In this document: positions 63,786-64,000 of the stretch, piece after piece | Position numbering within the stretch: the first letter of the stretch is position 1 | Layout: the number at the start of each line of letters is the position of its first letter | NCBI GenBank assembly: GCA_028285465.1 | Contig: JANQPD010000044.1 | Span: 47,736 to 111,735, forward strand | Direction of reading: 5' to 3' | From: Owenweeksia sp. | Lineage (GTDB): Bacteria > Bacteroidota > Bacteroidia > Flavobacteriales > Schleiferiaceae | Length of the DNA stretch: 64,000 nt | Translations under genes and position numbers: made by a program | The notes under the pieces: model-generated | What the model saw: the letters and a program-made list of their open reading frames with translations, nothing else | Told to the model about the DNA's origin: nothing | The model's database searches: none

Positions 63786-64000
63786 ATGTCGAACGTAACC
63801 CTGCATATGGTCTCAAGCCTTGATGGCTTTATTGCCAAAAAGGACGGAGACATTTCCTGGATGCAATCCACCGACACTTTTGAACAAGGGGTTGCCCTCA
63901 CCGAAGCATACATAGCCGATTTCCTAGCATCCATAGACTGCTACGTAATGGGGTCGCGCACCTATGAACACGCCCTGGAACTGGGGTGGCCCTATGGAGA
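63786..64000 (+). CDS. Dihydrofolate-reductase-family protein (3' end outside window)
   Basis: The frame from ATG 63786 to the window end gives 71 residues: MSNVTLHMVSSLDGFIAKKD, then DISWM and CYVMGSRTYEHAL. This is the N-terminus of a RibD C-terminal/YyaP-like DHFR-family reductase, with the NADPH-binding SLDGFIA and MGSRTYE motifs. About 100 more residues are expected downstream. Function beyond NADPH-dependent reduction is unknown. Confidence 0.85.
   Translation, partial: MSNVTLHMVSSLDGFIAKKDGDISWMQSTDTFEQGVALTEAYIADFLASIDCYVMGSRTYEHALELGWPYG

Overview
The window looks like chromosomal DNA of a Bacteroidota bacterium, most likely from the Flavobacteriia or a related class. Three very large exported proteins end in type IX secretion (T9SS) type A sorting domains. 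Several promoters match the Bacteroidota -7 element TAnnTTTG (upstream of gap and of the tRNA-Lys gene). Ribosome binding sites are weak, and GTG and TTG starts are common. No rRNA, CRISPR array, transposase or integrase gene was seen.

Layout: 1-9.4 kb holds housekeeping genes: the 3' part of clpB, a dapF-GNAT-multihaem cytochrome-mltG operon on the minus strand, a DegP/HtrA protease and a long-form GAPDH. 9.5-15.5 kb is one giant T9SS cell-surface gene. 15.5-29.4 kb is mostly minus-strand core genes: gcvT, a response regulator, a MiaE-like tRNA hydroxylase, a SulP transporter and a tandem-Usp protein. It also carries smr, an alkaline phosphatase, a DASS symporter, a PAS kinase with a LytTR regulator, a nitroreductase and aroK. 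tRNA-Lys(UUU) and tRNA-Leu(GAG) follow, with a GIY-YIG gene abutting the latter. 30-39.7 kb holds an HTH protein, a 1709-residue T9SS esterase/beta-helix protein, an unusual lipoprotein, an outer-membrane-type protein and a short AraC regulator.

The most unusual part is 39.87-53.39 kb. It is a run of small, comparatively A+T-rich, mostly plus-strand genes separated by palindromic sites. For many units the first 6-10 bases (usually GTTGnnn) are the reverse complement of bases at or just after that unit's own last stop codon (usually nnnCAAC). That is the R'/R'' relation of integron gene cassettes. Several sites carry long imperfect or perfect hairpins, and a ~170-320 bp repeat that includes the tail of the AraC gene occurs four times, each ending in CTAACG. 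I read it as an integron-like (CALIN-like) cassette array with no integrase in view. Its cargo includes a nuclease-helicase DUF2075 protein (possible defence), a DNA-alkylation-repair-like protein, an acetyltransferase, a START-domain protein, a TPM-domain lipoprotein, a five-gene hydrolase/AraC operon and several unknown proteins.

53.4-64 kb returns to host-like sequence. It holds a frameshifted two-domain intradiol-dioxygenase-like gene, a secreted HExxH protein, a TPR protein, a lipoprotein hydrolase and an SDR oxidoreductase. It also has a decayed LytS/LytR fusion, a T9SS protein with an S74 chaperone domain, a GT-C-type membrane glycosyltransferase and the start of a DHFR-family gene cut by the window edge.
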